Shown here piece by piece: positions 34,891 through 43,166 of a stretch of 64,000 nucleotides of DNA. The position numbers were made by a program, and so were the translations under genes. The notes beneath the pieces are model-generated. The model ran no database searches and had not been told where the DNA came from. It saw nothing but the letters and a program-made list of their open reading frames with translations. Origin of the DNA: JAWKHR01 sp041394725 (GTDB lineage: Bacteria > Acidobacteriota > Vicinamibacteria > Vicinamibacterales > SCN-69-37); assembly GCA_041394725.1 (NCBI GenBank), contig JAWKHR010000025.1:1-64000 (forward strand), read 5' to 3'. The stretch's first letter is position 1; every line of letters starts with the position of its first letter.

Positions 34891-34901
34891 GGGGCCGGCG
34901 G
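34872..34901 (+). repeat. 30-bp direct repeat, copy 1
   Basis: Matches 36927-36956 at 27 of 30 positions (core GCCTGTCGGGTA). The two copies bracket the VWFA gene and its promoter as a segment of about 2.05 kb. Confidence 0.7.
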
Positions 34902-34907
34902 TGCGTG

Positions 34908-34913
34908 TAGACT
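34908..34913 (+). promoter_or_regulatory. -10 hexamer (TAGACT) of the VWFA gene
   Basis: TAGACT lies 35 nt before the chosen ATG at 34949, giving a normal leader that contains GAAAGG. A start at 34901 would place the box inside the coding sequence, which supports the downstream start. Confidence 0.4.
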
Positions 34914-34948
34914 GGGTCGGCCCGCGCCCGCCGAAAGGTCTTTCGTTC

Positions 34949-36919
34949 ATGCGTCCAGTCTTCGTCCTGGCGATGGCCGTCGCCTGCGCCACGGTGAACG
35001 CCGGGGCACAGGCGCCCCAGGATCCCCCACAGCAGCGCCCGGTCTTCCGTTCCGGCGTCGAGCTGGTGACGGTGGACGTCACCGTCGTCGGCCGGGACGG
35101 CACGCCGGTCCGAGGCCTGACGGCGGCCGACTTCGACGTGAAGCTCGACGGGACGCCGGGGCGGATCCAGGCGCTCGACTTCCTCGAGTTCGGCGCGGTC
35201 TCGGGCACCGAGGCCAGCGCGACCGGCACCACGACCGCCCGGGCCGAGGCCGAGGGCGCGAGCCGCGGCGGGCGCGTGTTCCTGATCCTCGTGGACGACC
35301 TGTCCTACGGGCCCGGTGCCAGCGCCCAGGTCGCCACGACGGCGAAGCGGATGCTCGACGCGGTGCAACCGAACGACATGGTCGGCGTCGCGACCACCAG
35401 CGGCCTCGGCGCGAGCCTCGACCCGACGCGCGATCGCGTGGCGCTCCTCGACGTCCTGACGCCGCGCAGGCTCCAGGGCCGGTTCGACGACACGGCGGCG
35501 CCGTTCTACATCGGGCTCAACGAGGCGTTCGAGATCGATCGCGACTTCCCGCCCGATACGCTCCCGGCCGTGGCGGGACGGGAGTGTCCACAGCTCGGCC
35601 TGAAGCCGGACAGCTGCGAGTCGCTGATCGCCGCGCTGGCACGCGGGCTCGCCCAGGGCACCGTGCACCGCGTGGCGAGCCAGATGGCCGCGTTCGAGGC
35701 CGCGATCCGCGCGTTGCACAACGCGCCCGCGCCGCGGGTGCTGGTGGTGCTCTCGGCCGGCGTGGCCACCAGCATCGACCACGACCTGGTGACACAGGTG
35801 GACCGGCTTGCGCAGGCCGCCGCCGAATCGGGCGTCCAGCTGTACGCGCTCACCGACGCGCCCGAGTGGATCAGCGTCGCCGACGCGAGCATGGAGCGCG
35901 CGAACGCGCGTCGCCGGGAATCGCAGTTTCTCGTCGCCGGCGTCCAGACCATGGCATCGGCGGCCGGCGGTGAAGCGTTCGTCGTGATCGGGCAGCCGCA
36001 GCGGTTCCTGAGCCGGATCGAGCGTGAGACGTCCGGCGTGTACCGCCTGGGCATCGAGGTTGGCAGCCTGCCGGCCGACAGCCGGTTCGTCGAGCCGTCG
36101 GTCAAGGTCCGCCGCCCGGGAGTCACGGTGCGCGTGAACCGGCAGGCGCTCGTCCCGGACGGCACCGAAGCCGAGATACCCGTGGACCAGCGCCTCCGCA
36201 CCGCGCTCGCGCAGGGCGGCGCGGGCTACGGGGTGCCCCTCGCGCTCGGGACGGCGATCCGTCGCGCGCCGGGTTCGGGGGCGCTGCAGATGGGCGTCAA
36301 CGTCCAGGTGCCGGGTTCCGTGCCCGGGCCGATCGCGACGATGTTTGCGCTGGTGGACGAGGCCGGGGCGATCCTGCAGATGGGCCGCCGGGACGTCGTG
36401 CCGCCGGCGGCCGGGAGCGACTACCAGCTCGCGCTGCCCGTGCCGGTGGCGACGGCGGGCCGGTACCACCTCCGGTTCGCGGTGGCCGACGCGGCGGGTG
36501 GCCTCGGCAAGCTCGAGCTGCCGGTGCGGGCCGAGCTGCACGACATGGGCCCGCTTCTCGTCAGCGACTTGTTCGTCACGTCCACGGCCGGCGGCCGCGA
36601 GCCGCGCTTCCTCGCGCTCGATGCGCTGCCGCCGGACGCGGTCGCGATGAACGCCGCGCTCGAGTGCTACGCGGCGGCCGGCGCGGTGGCGCCCGGCGAC
36701 GTCTCCGTCCACGTCGAGGTCACGCCGGTGGGGCAGGCGACGCCGGTCTTCGAGGGCGATGTCACGCCGGCGTCGCGCGGCGACGCCCTGGCCGCGGTCG
36801 CGGAGATCCCGACGGGCGATCTCGCGCCCGGCGCGTACACCGTGGCGGCGTCGATTGCGGTGTCGGGGTCGATGGTCGGCCGGCTGCAGGCGATCGTCAC
36901 GAAGCCGGCGTCGCGGTGA
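34949..36919 (+). CDS. Exported VWFA-related domain protein
   Basis: A 656-residue exported protein with a signal peptide (residues 1-20, ending NAGAQ). A short beta-sandwich-like start (VELVTVDVTVVGRDGTPV) precedes the von Willebrand A-like domain, whose first metal strand reads VFLILVDDLSYGPG near 110. The second half is beta-rich. Such proteins are frequent in Acidobacteriota; their partners are unknown. It stands alone between two copies of a 30-bp direct repeat and has its own promoter. Confidence 0.8.
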   Translation: MRPVFVLAMAVACATVNAGAQAPQDPPQQRPVFRSGVELVTVDVTVVGRDGTPVRGLTAADFDVKLDGTPGRIQALDFLEFGAVSGTEASATGTTTARAEAEGASRGGRVFLILVDDLSYGPGASAQVATTAKRMLDAVQPNDMVGVATTSGLGASLDPTRDRVALLDVLTPRRLQGRFDDTAAPFYIGLNEAFEIDRDFPPDTLPAVAGRECPQLGLKPDSCESLIAALARGLAQGTVHRVASQMAAFEAAIRALHNAPAPRVLVVLSAGVATSIDHDLVTQVDRLAQAAAESGVQLYALTDAPEWISVADASMERANARRRESQFLVAGVQTMASAAGGEAFVVIGQPQRFLSRIERETSGVYRLGIEVGSLPADSRFVEPSVKVRRPGVTVRVNRQALVPDGTEAEIPVDQRLRTALAQGGAGYGVPLALGTAIRRAPGSGALQMGVNVQVPGSVPGPIATMFALVDEAGAILQMGRRDVVPPAAGSDYQLALPVPVATAGRYHLRFAVADAAGGLGKLELPVRAELHDMGPLLVSDLFVTSTAGGREPRFLALDALPPDAVAMNAALECYAAAGAVAPGDVSVHVEVTPVGQATPVFEGDVTPASRGDALAAVAEIPTGDLAPGAYTVAASIAVSGSMVGRLQAIVTKPASR

Positions 36920-36926
36920 CCGCCTC

Positions 36927-36956
36927 GCGGGCGCCTGTCGGGTATGGGGCCGGCAG
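36927..36956 (+). repeat. 30-bp direct repeat, copy 2
   Basis: Second copy of the repeat at 34872-34901, beginning 8 bp after the VWFA stop codon. The rest of this roughly 100-bp convergent gap holds no gene. Confidence 0.7.
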
Positions 36957-37019
36957 GCGGCGGGCGGGCGTCCGGCGCGCTCCAGGGCGGCGTGCCGGGA
37001 ACCGTGGCCGCCCGCTCCG

Positions 37020-37877
37020 CTAGCCGCCGCCGGCCGCGGCGGCGTCCGCGGCCGCCTGCGCCTGCTGGCGCACGACCTCGAACGTCTGCTCGAACACGCT
37101 CAGCGGCTGCGCGCCCGAGATCGCGCGGATGATCCGGACCTGGTCGGTGGCCGGGTCGCGGAGGCCGATGAAGAATGCCGGCGTGCCGTTGGCGCCCATG
37201 TTCACGGCCTGGCTCGCGACGCGGCGGATGTCGTCGGTGTAGCGGCCGCTCGCCACGCACGCGGCGTACCGCTCGGTGTCGAGGCCCGCCTCGGCGGCCT
37301 TCGCGGCGAGCGCCTCCGGCGTGTGCGTCCCGGGCGCGCTGAACAGGCGATCGTGGAGGTTCCAGAACCGTCCCTGTTCGCCGGCGCAGCGCGAGGCGAT
37401 GTGGGCGCGAATCGCCTCCGGGTGGTTCTCGTCCACGGGGAAGTCCCGGAAGACGTACCGGATGAACCCCGTGTCGATGTACTTCTTCTGCAGCTCGGGC
37501 ATCGTCCGCTGGAAGTGCGCGATGCAGAACGGGCACTCGTAGTCCGAGTACTCGATGAGCGTGAGGACCGCGTCGGGCGAGCCCTTGGCGGGCGCGCCGG
37601 CCACGTCGACCACCGGTGTGCGGCGCATCCCGGCGACCTCGGCCGTCATCAGGCGGAGGCTCGTCCGGAGCTGCGCGATCTCCCGGGTCAGGCTGGTATA
37701 GACGAGCGCGAGCGCGCCGAGCGCGACCACGGCCAGCGCGATGCCGACCACGCCGAAGATCGTGCCGGCGGCGCGGTCCCCGGCGGCCCCGCGCGCGGCG
37801 GCCGGCGATGACGCCGGTGGCGTGGCACCCTCGGGCGACTCCGGTCGGCCCGGCGGCTGTCCCGACAACTCACTCAC
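37020..37877 (-). CDS. Membrane-anchored DsbA-like thiol-disulfide protein
   Basis: A 285-residue protein with a Pro-rich cytoplasmic N-terminus, one membrane segment (about 38-62), a short coiled stretch and a DsbA/DSBA-like thioredoxin fold. The redox motif is CPFC (in YSDYECPFCIAHFQ near 114) and the cis-Pro is in NGTPAFFIG near 230. It oxidises or isomerises thiols, or acts as a BdbD/DsbG-like donor, outside the cytoplasm. The GTG start follows the AhpD-like stop by 3 bp and a GAAAGGATG ribosome-binding site lies inside that gene's end. Confidence 0.87.
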   Translation of the reverse strand: MSELSGQPPGRPESPEGATPPASSPAAARGAAGDRAAGTIFGVVGIALAVVALGALALVYTSLTREIAQLRTSLRLMTAEVAGMRRTPVVDVAGAPAKGSPDAVLTLIEYSDYECPFCIAHFQRTMPELQKKYIDTGFIRYVFRDFPVDENHPEAIRAHIASRCAGEQGRFWNLHDRLFSAPGTHTPEALAAKAAEAGLDTERYAACVASGRYTDDIRRVASQAVNMGANGTPAFFIGLRDPATDQVRIIRAISGAQPLSVFEQTFEVVRQQAQAAADAAAAGGG

Positions 37878-37880
37878 GGA

Positions 37881-38279
37881 TCATCCTTTCGGGGCGGCGG
37901 CCGGGCCGGACGTGGTGGCGGCCGGGCCGGCCTCGTCGAGCGCCTCGACCTCGTCGAGCGTCGCGAACGCGCGCCGGAGGTGCGGGATCGTGATCGACCC
38001 GCCGACGACGAGGGCCACGTTGAACGCCTCGAGGAATGCCGCGCGCGTGACGCCCTCCTCGCGGCAGCGGACGACGTGATACGTCACGCAGTCGTCGCAC
38101 CGGAGGACCAGCGACGCGACCAGGCCCATGAGTTCCTTGGTCTGCACCGGCAGCGCGCCGGCGTCGTACGCCCGCGAATCGAGCGCGAAGAACCGTTTGA
38201 TCTCGAGGTTGTCGGCCGCGAGGATCTTCTCGTTCATCCGCTCGCGGAACCTGCGGAACTCGTCCAGCCGTTCGCCCAT
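37881..38279 (-). CDS. Carboxymuconolactone-decarboxylase/AhpD-like protein
   Basis: A 132-residue all-helical protein of the CMD family. The redox pair CxxC (CDDCVTYHVVRC near 60-71) and the nearby His define AhpD-like members, which act as small thiol peroxidases or reductase partners, rather than decarboxylases. A further cysteine follows at the end of that helix. Immediately upstream of the DsbA-like gene, so the two redox proteins form an operon. Confidence 0.85.
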   Translation of the reverse strand: MGERLDEFRRFRERMNEKILAADNLEIKRFFALDSRAYDAGALPVQTKELMGLVASLVLRCDDCVTYHVVRCREEGVTRAAFLEAFNVALVVGGSITIPHLRRAFATLDEVEALDEAGPAATTSGPAAAPKG

Positions 38280-38356
38280 GTCGCCTCGGTCGTGGGCGTC
38301 CCCGGGGGACGACCCGTTGTAGTTCTGTCCGCGTAATTGTACGCTCGCTCCCACTG

Positions 38357-39748
38357 ATGCGCCGCACGAGGATTCTGGCGACGCTCGGGCCGGCCAGCAG
38401 CGATCCTGCCACGCTGCGTGGGTTGCTCGACGCGGGCACCGACGCATTTCGTCTCAATTTTTCCCACGGCACCGCGGACGGGCACGCCGAGGTGTGCCGA
38501 CGGGTCCGCGCCGTGGCGGCTGAAGCCGGCCGCCAGGTGGCGGTCGTGGCCGATCTGGGCGGCCCGAAGATCCGCATCGGCGACCTGGCCGCGCCGATCA
38601 CGCTGGCCGAGGGCGACGCGCTGGTCATCGAGCACGGGACGTTCGCGGGCGGCCCGGGCCGGGTCGCGTGCGCGTTCGACGCGCTGTTCACGTCGGTCGC
38701 CGTCGGCCAGCGCCTCCTCGTCGACGACGGCCGCATCGAGCTGGAGGTGACCGGCGTGGCGCCTGGCCGGCTCGAGACCCGTGTCGTGGCCGGCGGCCCG
38801 CTCGAGGCGCACAAGGGCATCAACGTCCCGAACGTGCCGATCCGCACCTCGGCCGTGACCCCGAAGGACCTTGAGGACCTGCGCGCCGGCATCGCGATGG
38901 GCGTGGACATGGTCGCGCTGAGCTTCGTCCAGTCGGCCGACGACGTGACCGCCGCGCGCGTGGCGGCGGTGGCCGCCGGGGCGCCGGATCTGCCGCTGCT
39001 CGCCAAGATCGAGAAGCCGGCGGCCGTCCAGCGCATCGCCGAGATCCTCGAGGCGGCCGACGGCATCCTCGTCGCGCGCGGTGATCTCGGCATCGAGATG
39101 CCGCTCGAAACGCTGCCCGCCGTGCAGAAGCAGCTCGTGCACGCGGCGCGGAAGGCGGCCGTGCCGGTGATCGTCGCCACGCAGGTGCTCGAGTCGATGC
39201 GCACCGAGCCGCGCCCGACGCGCGCGGAGGTCACCGACGCGGCCCATGCCGTGGACGAGGGCGCCGACGCGATCATGCTCGCCGGCGAAACCGCCGTGGG
39301 CCGGTACCCGGTGCGCGCGGTGCGCACGCTCGACGCCATCGTCCGCGAGGCCGAGCGGGTCGGCGTGCCGATGCCCGTCGGCGAGATCCAGGGCGGGATG
39401 ACCGAGCACGAGCGCGCGATCTGCGAGGCCGCGGTCATGCTGGCGCACCGCACGCGCGCGACCGCCCTCATCGCGGTGACCAAGGCCGGCAAGACCGCGC
39501 GCGCCCTGGCGGCGCTGCGGCCGGGCGTGCCGATCTACGCGGGCACCCCGAACGCGCCGGTCGTCGCCCGGCTCGCCCTCGTGTGGGGCGTGACGCCGTT
39601 CTTCCTGCCCGACGCCTCGGCCGCCGCCGCCCGGCAGTCGCTGCTCGACCGCCAGGTGCTCGCGCCCGGGTCCGTCGTCGTCTACGTGTCCGTGCACCCG
39701 GTGCTGGGACGCGACGACGTCAACTTCGTCCACGTGGGGAGGCTGTAG
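38357..39748 (+). CDS. pyk: Pyruvate kinase
   Basis: A 463-residue glycolytic enzyme making ATP and pyruvate from phosphoenolpyruvate. Motifs include RTRILATLGPASSD at the N-terminus, RLNFSHGTADGH near 32, the active-site Lys in LLAKIEKPAAV near 218, ARGDLGIEMPLE near 240 and MLAGETAVGRYPVRAV near 310. Full family length with the C-terminal allosteric domain. It starts 77 bp from the divergent AhpD-like gene and is followed by nhaA after 5 bp. Confidence 0.95.
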   Translation: MRRTRILATLGPASSDPATLRGLLDAGTDAFRLNFSHGTADGHAEVCRRVRAVAAEAGRQVAVVADLGGPKIRIGDLAAPITLAEGDALVIEHGTFAGGPGRVACAFDALFTSVAVGQRLLVDDGRIELEVTGVAPGRLETRVVAGGPLEAHKGINVPNVPIRTSAVTPKDLEDLRAGIAMGVDMVALSFVQSADDVTAARVAAVAAGAPDLPLLAKIEKPAAVQRIAEILEAADGILVARGDLGIEMPLETLPAVQKQLVHAARKAAVPVIVATQVLESMRTEPRPTRAEVTDAAHAVDEGADAIMLAGETAVGRYPVRAVRTLDAIVREAERVGVPMPVGEIQGGMTEHERAICEAAVMLAHRTRATALIAVTKAGKTARALAALRPGVPIYAGTPNAPVVARLALVWGVTPFFLPDASAAAARQSLLDRQVLAPGSVVVYVSVHPVLGRDDVNFVHVGRL

Positions 39749-39753
39749 GGGTC

Positions 39754-40899
39754 ATGGCGAGACCGTCCCAGGCGGAAGTGATCTTCCGCTTCATCATCGA
39801 CAACTCGATCCTGCTCATCGTCGGAGCGGCGACCGCGCTCGTCTGGGCGAACCTCGACCTCGAGCACTACACCACGTTCGCGCACGGCCCGCTGCACTTC
39901 GCGGTGAACGACATCGGGATGGTGTTCTTCTTCGCGCTGGCGACCAAGGAGGTCTACGAGGCCACGCTGCCCGGCGGCCCGCTCTCCTCGCCGCGCCAGG
40001 CCGCGGTGCCCGTGGTGGCCGCGCTCGGCGGGATGATGTTCCCGGCCGGCATCTACGTCGCGCTCGTGCTGCTCATCGGCGACGGCGACCTGATGCGCGG
40101 CTGGGCGATCCCGTGCGCCACCGACATCGCCTTCTCGTACCTCATCGCGCGGATGATGTTCGCGAAGGGCCATCCCGCGATTCCGTTCCTGCTGCTGCTC
40201 GCGATCGCCGACGACGCGCTGGGCCTCATCATCCTGGCGGTGTTCTACCCGAGCGGGCCGGTCTCGATGGTCGAGCTGTTCGCGTGGCTGCTGCCCGCGA
40301 TCGCGCTCGCCTACGCGTTCCGGCGCGCGGGCCTGGCGAGCTTCTGGTGGTACGTGCTGGGGCCGGGCGTGATGGCGTGGATCGGGCTGCACGAGGGCGG
40401 CATCCATCCTGCGCTGGCGCTCGTGCCGATCGTGCCGTTCATGCCGCACGAGAAGGTCGAGATCCGGCTGATCCACGCGCCGCGGACCGTGCGGCACCAC
40501 ACCATGCATCACTTCGAGCACTGGTGGAAGGTGCCGGTGCAGATCGTGCTGTTCGCCTTCGGCCTCGCCAACGCCGGCGTCCTGCTGTCGAGCGTCGGCC
40601 ACGTGACGTGGATCATCATGGTCGGGCTCATCGTCGGCAAGCCGCTCGGCATCGTGCTGACGACGTTTGTCGCCGAGCGGGTCGGGTTCCGGCGGGCGCC
40701 GGGGCTGAGCTACAACGCGCTCGTCGGCCTGGGCATCACCGCGGGCATCGGGTTCACGGTGGCATTGTTCTTCACCACCGCCGCGTTCCCGCCCGGGCCG
40801 ATCCTCGACGAGGCGAAGATGGGCGCGCTGCTCAGCTTCGCCGCGGCGCCGCTCGCCCTCATCGCCGGTCGCCTGCTCCGGGTGAATCGACCGTCCTGA
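39754..40899 (+). CDS. nhaA: Na+/H+ antiporter NhaA
   Basis: A 381-residue inner-membrane antiporter that exports sodium in exchange for protons. The ion-binding aspartates are Asp153-Asp154 (in LAIADDALGLI) and Asp124 (in CATDIAFSYL). The helix breaks and the terminal GLGITAGIGFTVALFF match the family. A cytoplasmic His-rich loop (HHTMHHFEHWW, near residue 250) may serve pH sensing, which is inference. It is in one operon with pyk. The last 41 bp overlap the convergent SRPBCC gene. Confidence 0.92.
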   Translation: MARPSQAEVIFRFIIDNSILLIVGAATALVWANLDLEHYTTFAHGPLHFAVNDIGMVFFFALATKEVYEATLPGGPLSSPRQAAVPVVAALGGMMFPAGIYVALVLLIGDGDLMRGWAIPCATDIAFSYLIARMMFAKGHPAIPFLLLLAIADDALGLIILAVFYPSGPVSMVELFAWLLPAIALAYAFRRAGLASFWWYVLGPGVMAWIGLHEGGIHPALALVPIVPFMPHEKVEIRLIHAPRTVRHHTMHHFEHWWKVPVQIVLFAFGLANAGVLLSSVGHVTWIIMVGLIVGKPLGIVLTTFVAERVGFRRAPGLSYNALVGLGITAGIGFTVALFFTTAAFPPGPILDEAKMGALLSFAAAPLALIAGRLLRVNRPS

Positions 40900-41365
40900 C
40901 CGGACCGGCCTCGACGTAGCGCTTGAGCGCCACGAGCGAGACCTGCCAGCCGCGCGTGATGACCGCGTAGTAGCGGCGCCAGCGCGGGGACGGCTCGGCG
41001 CCTTCCTGCACGACGCGCAGCGCGCAGCCGTCGGGATGCGGCAGGCACTCGACGGAGAGCGCCATCGGACCGAGCGGCGCGCCCTCGGGCGGCAGCCACC
41101 AGGCGTCGGCCACGGCGAACCGCCGTCCGGGCTCCGCTTCGATCACCGTGCCGTGGAAGGTGCCGCCCAGCGCGCCCAGCAGGTCGTCCCGGAACGGCGT
41201 CGTCGCCCACTGCACGGCGTAGACGCCGAAGGGGACCGGGGTGGTGACCGAGCGCACGGCCTGCCACCAGGCGCGCAGCGCGTCGGGCGCGAAGAAGCAG
41301 TCGAACACGTCACGCGGCGGCGCCTCGACGATGAGCGCCTGCTCGAAGCGGAGATCGTGAGACAT
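40859..41365 (-). CDS. SRPBCC/AHSA1-like protein
   Basis: A 168-residue START/SRPBCC-fold protein of the activator-of-Hsp90/CalC type, a helix-grip fold with a hydrophobic pocket. It opens RFEQALIVEAPPRDVFDCFFAPDALRAWW in the usual way, though split by the first strand. The ligand is unknown. Its ATG is immediately next to the terminal arm of the palindromic element at 41366-41482, so any promoter must lie inside that element. Confidence 0.75.
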   Translation of the reverse strand: MSHDLRFEQALIVEAPPRDVFDCFFAPDALRAWWQAVRSVTTPVPFGVYAVQWATTPFRDDLLGALGGTFHGTVIEAEPGRRFAVADAWWLPPEGAPLGPMALSVECLPHPDGCALRVVQEGAEPSPRWRRYYAVITRGWQVSLVALKRYVEAGPVRTVDSPGAGDRR

Positions 41366-41482
41366 GGGGTCAGGTCTTGGATCGCAGCCTCAGGCCGGCT
41401 GGCGTTACAGATTTGTCGTCGGTCACGCCTTACAATTCTGTCGTTGGCGCGGCGCCCAGGCTGCGATCCAAGACCTGACCCC
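41366..41482. mobile_element. MITE/REP-like palindromic element, copy 2
   Basis: Perfect 25-bp terminal inverted repeats (41366-41390 and 41458-41482; core GGTCAGGTCTTGGATCGC) enclose a 67-bp interior. The arm shares its core with the 45-bp palindrome at 30853-30897. The interior holds two related dyads 25 bp apart, TTACAGATTTGTCG (41405) and TTACAATTCTGTCG (41430), with ACA-N4-TGT symmetry. It carries no gene, so any mobility would need a transposase elsewhere. Calling it mobile is inference from terminal repeats and recurrence. Confidence 0.65.
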
Positions 41483-41492
41483 GCGTCAAGTG

Positions 41493-42653
41493 TCAGTACA
41501 TCATGAACTTGCGGCGGAGGGGCAGGAACGCGTCGACGGCGGCGCGCCAGGCGGCGGCGAGATCCGCCGCGCGGGCGCCTGACGCCAGGCCCTCGCGCAG
41601 GGAGGCCGATCCAAACAGGATGTCGATCGGCGGGATCGTGTGCTCGTACTCGTACGGCGGCTCGCGCCACGCGAACGCCGACGGGTCGGCACGCCGCAAC
41701 ACGTCGATGACCGCGACTCCCGTCTCCACGGGTCGGAACATCCGGCGGTCCGTGACGTGAATCTGGCACCCGCCGCAGGCCGCGCGGGCGTGCTTGTGGA
41801 ACGTCGGCTCGAACCAGTGGGGCCGGAAGACGACGCCGGGCAGGTCGAGCGCGGTGAGGGCCGCCGCCACGGCGTCGGCGTCGGCCCACGGCGCGCCGAC
41901 CAGCTCGAACGGCCGGGTCGTGCCGCGCCCCTCGGACACGTTCGTGCCCTCGAGCAGGACCGTGCCGGGATAGACGATGGCGCTGTCGAGCGTCGGCAGG
42001 TTCGGCGACGGCAGGACCCACGCGGCGCCCGTCTCGTCGAAGTACTGGTCGCGCGACCAGCCCTGCATCGCCACGACCTCCAGCTTCGCGCCGAGGCCGA
42101 AGTGGTCGTTGAACAGCCGCGCCAGCTCGCCGATCGTCATCCCGTGGCGCATCGGGATCGGGTACTCGCCGACGAAGGACTCGAAGCCCGGCGCGAGCAT
42201 CGGGCCCTCCACCTGCTCGCCGCCGATCGGGTTCGGCCGATCGCAGACCACCACGGGCAGCCCGTCGCGGGCCGCCGCGCGGAGGCAGTGCGCCATCGTG
42301 TAGATGTAGGTGTAGATCCGCGTCCCGACGTCCTGCAGGTCGATGACGAGGGCGTCCAGGCCGGCGAGCATTTCCGGCGCCGGCTCGCGCGTCTCGCTGT
42401 AGAGCGAGTAGACGGGCACGCGGCGGCGCGCATCGCGCGCGTGCGGCGTCTCGATCATGTTCTCCTGCAGATCCGATCGGATGCCGTGCTGCGGCCCGAA
42501 CAGCGCGCCGATCCGCACGCCGGCGGCCTCGGCGCGGTCCGTGACGTGGCGCCAGCGCGCGTCCACCGACGCCGGATTGCAGACCAGCCCGACCGTGCGG
42601 CCGCGCAGCAGCTCCCGTTCGAAGAGCACGTCCGTCCCGAGCGTGACCGCCAT
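41493..42653 (-). CDS. namZ: NamZ-like exo-beta-N-acetylmuramidase (DUF1343)
   Basis: A 386-residue DUF1343 protein. Characterised members remove terminal N-acetylmuramic acid from peptidoglycan fragments. Family landmarks are GRTVGLVCNPASVDA near 18, ALFGPQHGIRSDLQENM near 50, VIDLQDVGTRIYTYIYTM near 105, CDRPNPIGG near 139, and VSEGRGTTRPFE near 235. No signal peptide is apparent, although many relatives are exported. It ends a four-gene operon headed by BlaI and overlaps the upstream gene by 1 nt (TGATG). Confidence 0.87.
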   Translation of the reverse strand: MAVTLGTDVLFERELLRGRTVGLVCNPASVDARWRHVTDRAEAAGVRIGALFGPQHGIRSDLQENMIETPHARDARRRVPVYSLYSETREPAPEMLAGLDALVIDLQDVGTRIYTYIYTMAHCLRAAARDGLPVVVCDRPNPIGGEQVEGPMLAPGFESFVGEYPIPMRHGMTIGELARLFNDHFGLGAKLEVVAMQGWSRDQYFDETGAAWVLPSPNLPTLDSAIVYPGTVLLEGTNVSEGRGTTRPFELVGAPWADADAVAAALTALDLPGVVFRPHWFEPTFHKHARAACGGCQIHVTDRRMFRPVETGVAVIDVLRRADPSAFAWREPPYEYEHTIPPIDILFGSASLREGLASGARAADLAAAWRAAVDAFLPLRRKFMMY

Positions 42654-43165
42654 CAGCGGGTCCTCATCAGCCGGCGCGCGAGGTACGCCGTGGTCATCGC
42701 CTCGCCGTAGGTGTTGCACTGCCAGCGGGCCACCTCCTCGCCGCCGGCCGAGACGAGCACCATCCGCTGCGCGCGTTCGACGCGCCGGACCCGGTGCCAG
42801 GGCCACGTCACGACGCGAGGTCCGGCGAAGACGAGCCGGCTGGAGGTCAGGAAGAGCTTCCCGGGCACCGCGTCGCCGTCGACGAGGCTGGCCGGTGCGA
42901 CGAAATGGCAGGTGTCGGTGCCGATGACCCGGTGCTGGGTGACCAGCACCGGAAGCTCCGCGGTCGCGATGGCGGCCAGCTCTTCCAGGCCCTCGATCAT
43001 CTCGGCCTGGCGCTCGGTTTCGTCCTCGTCACCGGGGGGCGCCGCGGTGCGCAGGCGGGTGATCGTCTCCACGTCGGGGTCGGCCGCCGCGGCATCCGCG
43101 TCGGCCCACCACGTGGCCTGTTCCGGGGTCGGGGCCGTCCGTCGTCGGAACGCGCGCCAGAACAC
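42653..43165 (-). CDS. PH/GRAM-like domain protein
   Basis: A 170-residue protein with an acidic N-terminal half and a C-terminal beta-rich domain reading GKLFLTSSRLVFAGPRVVTWPW with a break at the turn, the usual GRAM/bacterial-PH signature, then a terminal helix. Such domains bind membranes or proteins. It is placed between the M56 protease and NamZ genes with gaps of 1 bp or less. Function in this operon unknown. Confidence 0.65.
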   Translation of the reverse strand: MFWRAFRRRTAPTPEQATWWADADAAAADPDVETITRLRTAAPPGDEDETERQAEMIEGLEELAAIATAELPVLVTQHRVIGTDTCHFVAPASLVDGDAVPGKLFLTSSRLVFAGPRVVTWPWHRVRRVERAQRMVLVSAGGEEVARWQCNTYGEAMTTAYLARRLMRTR

Positions 43166-43166
43166 G

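Noticed and set aside
39682..40602. A 306-codon His/Asp/Arg-rich frame antisense to nhaA
   Set aside because: Its composition mirrors antisense of a membrane protein gene and it has no start signals; the plus strand encodes a complete NhaA.
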